Shown piece after piece: positions 62,746-64,000 of a stretch of 64,000 nt of DNA. Source of the DNA: JBGVSA01 sp041807905 (GTDB lineage: Bacteria; Pseudomonadota; Gammaproteobacteria; Burkholderiales; Rhodocyclaceae). The position numbers were made by a program, and so were the translations under genes. The stretch covers positions 124,001 to 188,000 of the forward strand of contig NZ_JBGVSA010000003.1 of the NCBI RefSeq assembly GCF_041807905.1, read 5' to 3'. Within the stretch, counting starts at the first letter, position 1. Every line of letters starts with the position of its first letter. Under the pieces are notes generated by a model, which made no database searches, was not told where the DNA came from, and worked only from the letters and a program-made list of their open reading frames with translations.

Positions 62746-63720
62746 TCATTCACCCACCAGGCTGCGCTGCATGAGTGCTTCAGTGTCGGCTTGCGAATAA
62801 CCCTGGGCGCGCAACACCCACAGCTTGGCGCAGGCCGCCACTGGCGACATCCCGCCGCCACTGACCGCACCGGCGGCCTCCAGCCCGGCCCCGGTCTGGT
62901 ATTCGCCCAAGCGGACGACGCCACGCAAAGCCTGCGTCACGACAACGATGGTCACGCCACGCGCATGTGCCTTGCGGAGCGAGGCGAGAAATGCCGGGGC
63001 ACTCGGCGCGTTACCCGCGCCGTAGGCAGCCAGTACCAGCCCTGCAACCGGCTGCGCCAGTACGGCGTCGAGCGTTGCGGGCTCGATACCGGGGTACAGA
63101 TGCAGACAAGCGACGCGCACCGAAGGATCGATCCGCGCCAGCCGTTCGGCGGGATTCGAATCCGCCCAATCGCCCACGGATGACAGACTCCCTCGTGGCG
63201 CATCGAACGCTACATCCGCCGCCGCATCGATCTTGAGCACGCCGACCGCCGGCAAGACCCGCCCACCGAAAGCCACCCGGACGCCCGGCAGGCCGCTGGC
63301 GGCATCGCGCAGGGCGAGTCTGAGGTTGTCGATCGCGTCGGTGCCGGGTGCGGCCAGCGGGCGCTGGGAACCAGTCAGCACGACCGGCGTTGGTATGCCG
63401 GCAAGAAGGAACGACAATGCGGCAGCCGTCCACGCCAGCGTGTCGGTCCCATGCAGGACGACCACGCCGTCGCAGCCCGCGCTGCGTTCCAGCGTGGCAC
63501 GCGCGATGCGCAGCCAGTCGGGTGGCGCCATGTCCGCGCTGTCGAGTGGCGGTTCGAGGCAGCTCAGGGTCCAGGTCAGTTCGCCGCCATCCAGGCGACC
63601 GCCTGCAAAACCGGGCACGCCATCGAGCAGACGGGAGAAGTCCTCCCCTGCCATGGGCTGCAGGGGCTGGCCGGCACTGCCGATGGTGCCGCCGGTGTAG
63701 AGTACGTGGAGTGTGGGCAT
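62746..63720 (-). CDS. L-asparaginase (type I-like)
   Basis: 324 aa from the ATG at 63720 (MPTLHVLYTGGTIGSAGQPL). The first catalytic Thr is in YTGGTIGS; the second Thr/Asp is in VVLHGTDTLAWTA; the Lys position of the TGSQRP block is as in cytoplasmic types. No signal peptide, so a cytoplasmic enzyme hydrolysing asparagine to aspartate and ammonia. Aspartate could feed pyrimidine synthesis, but there is no direct operon link. Confidence 0.9.
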   Translation of the reverse strand: MPTLHVLYTGGTIGSAGQPLQPMAGEDFSRLLDGVPGFAGGRLDGGELTWTLSCLEPPLDSADMAPPDWLRIARATLERSAGCDGVVVLHGTDTLAWTAAALSFLLAGIPTPVVLTGSQRPLAAPGTDAIDNLRLALRDAASGLPGVRVAFGGRVLPAVGVLKIDAAADVAFDAPRGSLSSVGDWADSNPAERLARIDPSVRVACLHLYPGIEPATLDAVLAQPVAGLVLAAYGAGNAPSAPAFLASLRKAHARGVTIVVVTQALRGVVRLGEYQTGAGLEAAGAVSGGGMSPVAACAKLWVLRAQGYSQADTEALMQRSLVGE

Positions 63721-63782
63721 TCGGTTGTCCGGTCGCGGGACGCGCACACGAGATTGCGAAGCGCGTCAAGTCGGAAGAATTC

Positions 63783-63809
63783 TAAAGTTTTGTATCGGTC
63801 GGCCGTTAC
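63783..63809 (+). promoter_or_regulatory. Sigma-28 (FliA) promoter of flgM
   Basis: TAAAGTTT (63783-63790), exactly 11 bp, then GCCGTTAC (63802-63809). The -35 is perfect and the -10 matches GCCG and T-A of GCCGATAA. It lies 74 bp upstream of the flgM GTG. Confidence 0.8.
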
Positions 63810-63841
63810 AGGAGCTGTGCAGCCGGGAATGGCTGACCATA

Positions 63842-63861
63842 TCGGGCGGGCTTACGCCCGA
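63842..63861 (+). promoter_or_regulatory. Hairpin in the flgM leader
   Basis: TCGGGCG, loop GGCTTA, CGCCCGA: a perfect 7-bp stem between the sigma-28 promoter and the flgM start. No U tract follows. Confidence 0.5.
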
Positions 63862-63882
63862 ACATACAAGAAGGGAATCGAC

Positions 63883-64000
63883 GTGAAAATCGATAACTCC
63901 GTCAAGACGACGGGAACCACCAGCAGCGAGAGCAGCGGCAAGGCGCGCGCAGGGCGCGAAGCCGCGGCGCCGGCGCCTGCCGCGAGCGCCGGCACGACCG
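63883..64000 (+). CDS. flgM: FlgM, anti-sigma-28 factor, 5' fragment
   Basis: 39 codons from a GTG at 63883, running off the right edge. They read MKIDNSVKTTGTTSSESSGK, then an Ala/Pro-rich stretch, typical of the disordered FlgM N-terminus (MKID...). A GGGA ribosome site is 7 bp upstream. FlgM holds FliA inactive until the hook is complete. The sigma-28 promoter upstream and nearby flgA support the call, though the sigma-binding C-terminus is outside the window. Confidence 0.85.
   Translation, partial: MKIDNSVKTTGTTSSESSGKARAGREAAAPAPAASAGTT

Overview
The window is about 65% GC, densely coded, and reads as chromosome of a betaproteobacterium, most likely order Burkholderiales. The evidence is the gene order argJ / secA / dciA / lpxC / ftsZ ... 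mraZ (a complete division and cell-wall cluster), a type 2 ArgC, an A-type RNase P RNA and a polar-flagellum style flg operon. No tRNA, rRNA, CRISPR array, transposase or prophage gene was seen. Genus-level placement is not possible from sequence reading alone.

Layout. (1) 1-8030: the 5' end of argJ, a SAM methyltransferase, a LysR regulator and the K+ importer kup, all on the minus strand downstream of secA; dciA is divergent from secA; marC follows. (2) 8131-26811: the dcw cluster on the minus strand, transcribed mraZ-rsmH-ftsL-ftsI-murE-murF-mraY-murD-ftsW-murG-murC-ddl-ftsQ-ftsA-ftsZ-lpxC. It has a recognisable mraZ promoter followed by 10-bp-spaced TGGG boxes (MraZ autoregulation). (3) 27114-35183: the plus-strand kdp operon, beginning with an extra 31-codon membrane micro-ORF, then kdpFABC and the sensor/regulator pair kdpDE. 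(4) rnpB on the minus strand, converging on kdpE, then an HD-GYP protein, a small lipoprotein and pyrC. (5) 38423-42013: a long, potentially folded leader, then a CPA2 antiporter, a YbdK-type carboxylate-amine ligase and a gamma-glutamyl hydrolase in one tight operon. I consider this the most interesting functional hypothesis of the window: a gamma-glutamyl-compound make/break pair coupled to a Kef-like antiporter. (6) 42045-43846: DsrE protein and a ClC antiporter.

(7) 44016-50302: the familiar rsmI-yraN-diaA-dolP neighbourhood, interrupted by genes for unsaturated uronate (pectin/alginate-type) breakdown: kduI on one side of rsmI, kdgF and kduD on the other, then argC. Several hairpins and dyads lie in front of kdgF and kduD. 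(8) comF and bioB are divergent. Next comes a lipoprotein with a long serine linker and a ParB-like (ParBc_2) domain, whose ribosome binding site lies inside a perfect hairpin. (9) 53618-62172: flgBCDEFGHIJ on the minus strand with flgA divergent; a non-coding repeat made of small hairpins separates flgH from flgI. (10) A DUF2127 gene whose 3' end is tandemly triplicated, an asparaginase, and the 5' end of flgM behind a clear sigma-28 promoter.

Taken together the region joins housekeeping envelope synthesis and division with K+/Cl- homeostasis (kup, kdp, CPA2, ClC), uronate catabolism and motility. Identities of the core genes are secure from motifs and order; regulatory sites are pattern matches by eye and were not tested computationally.
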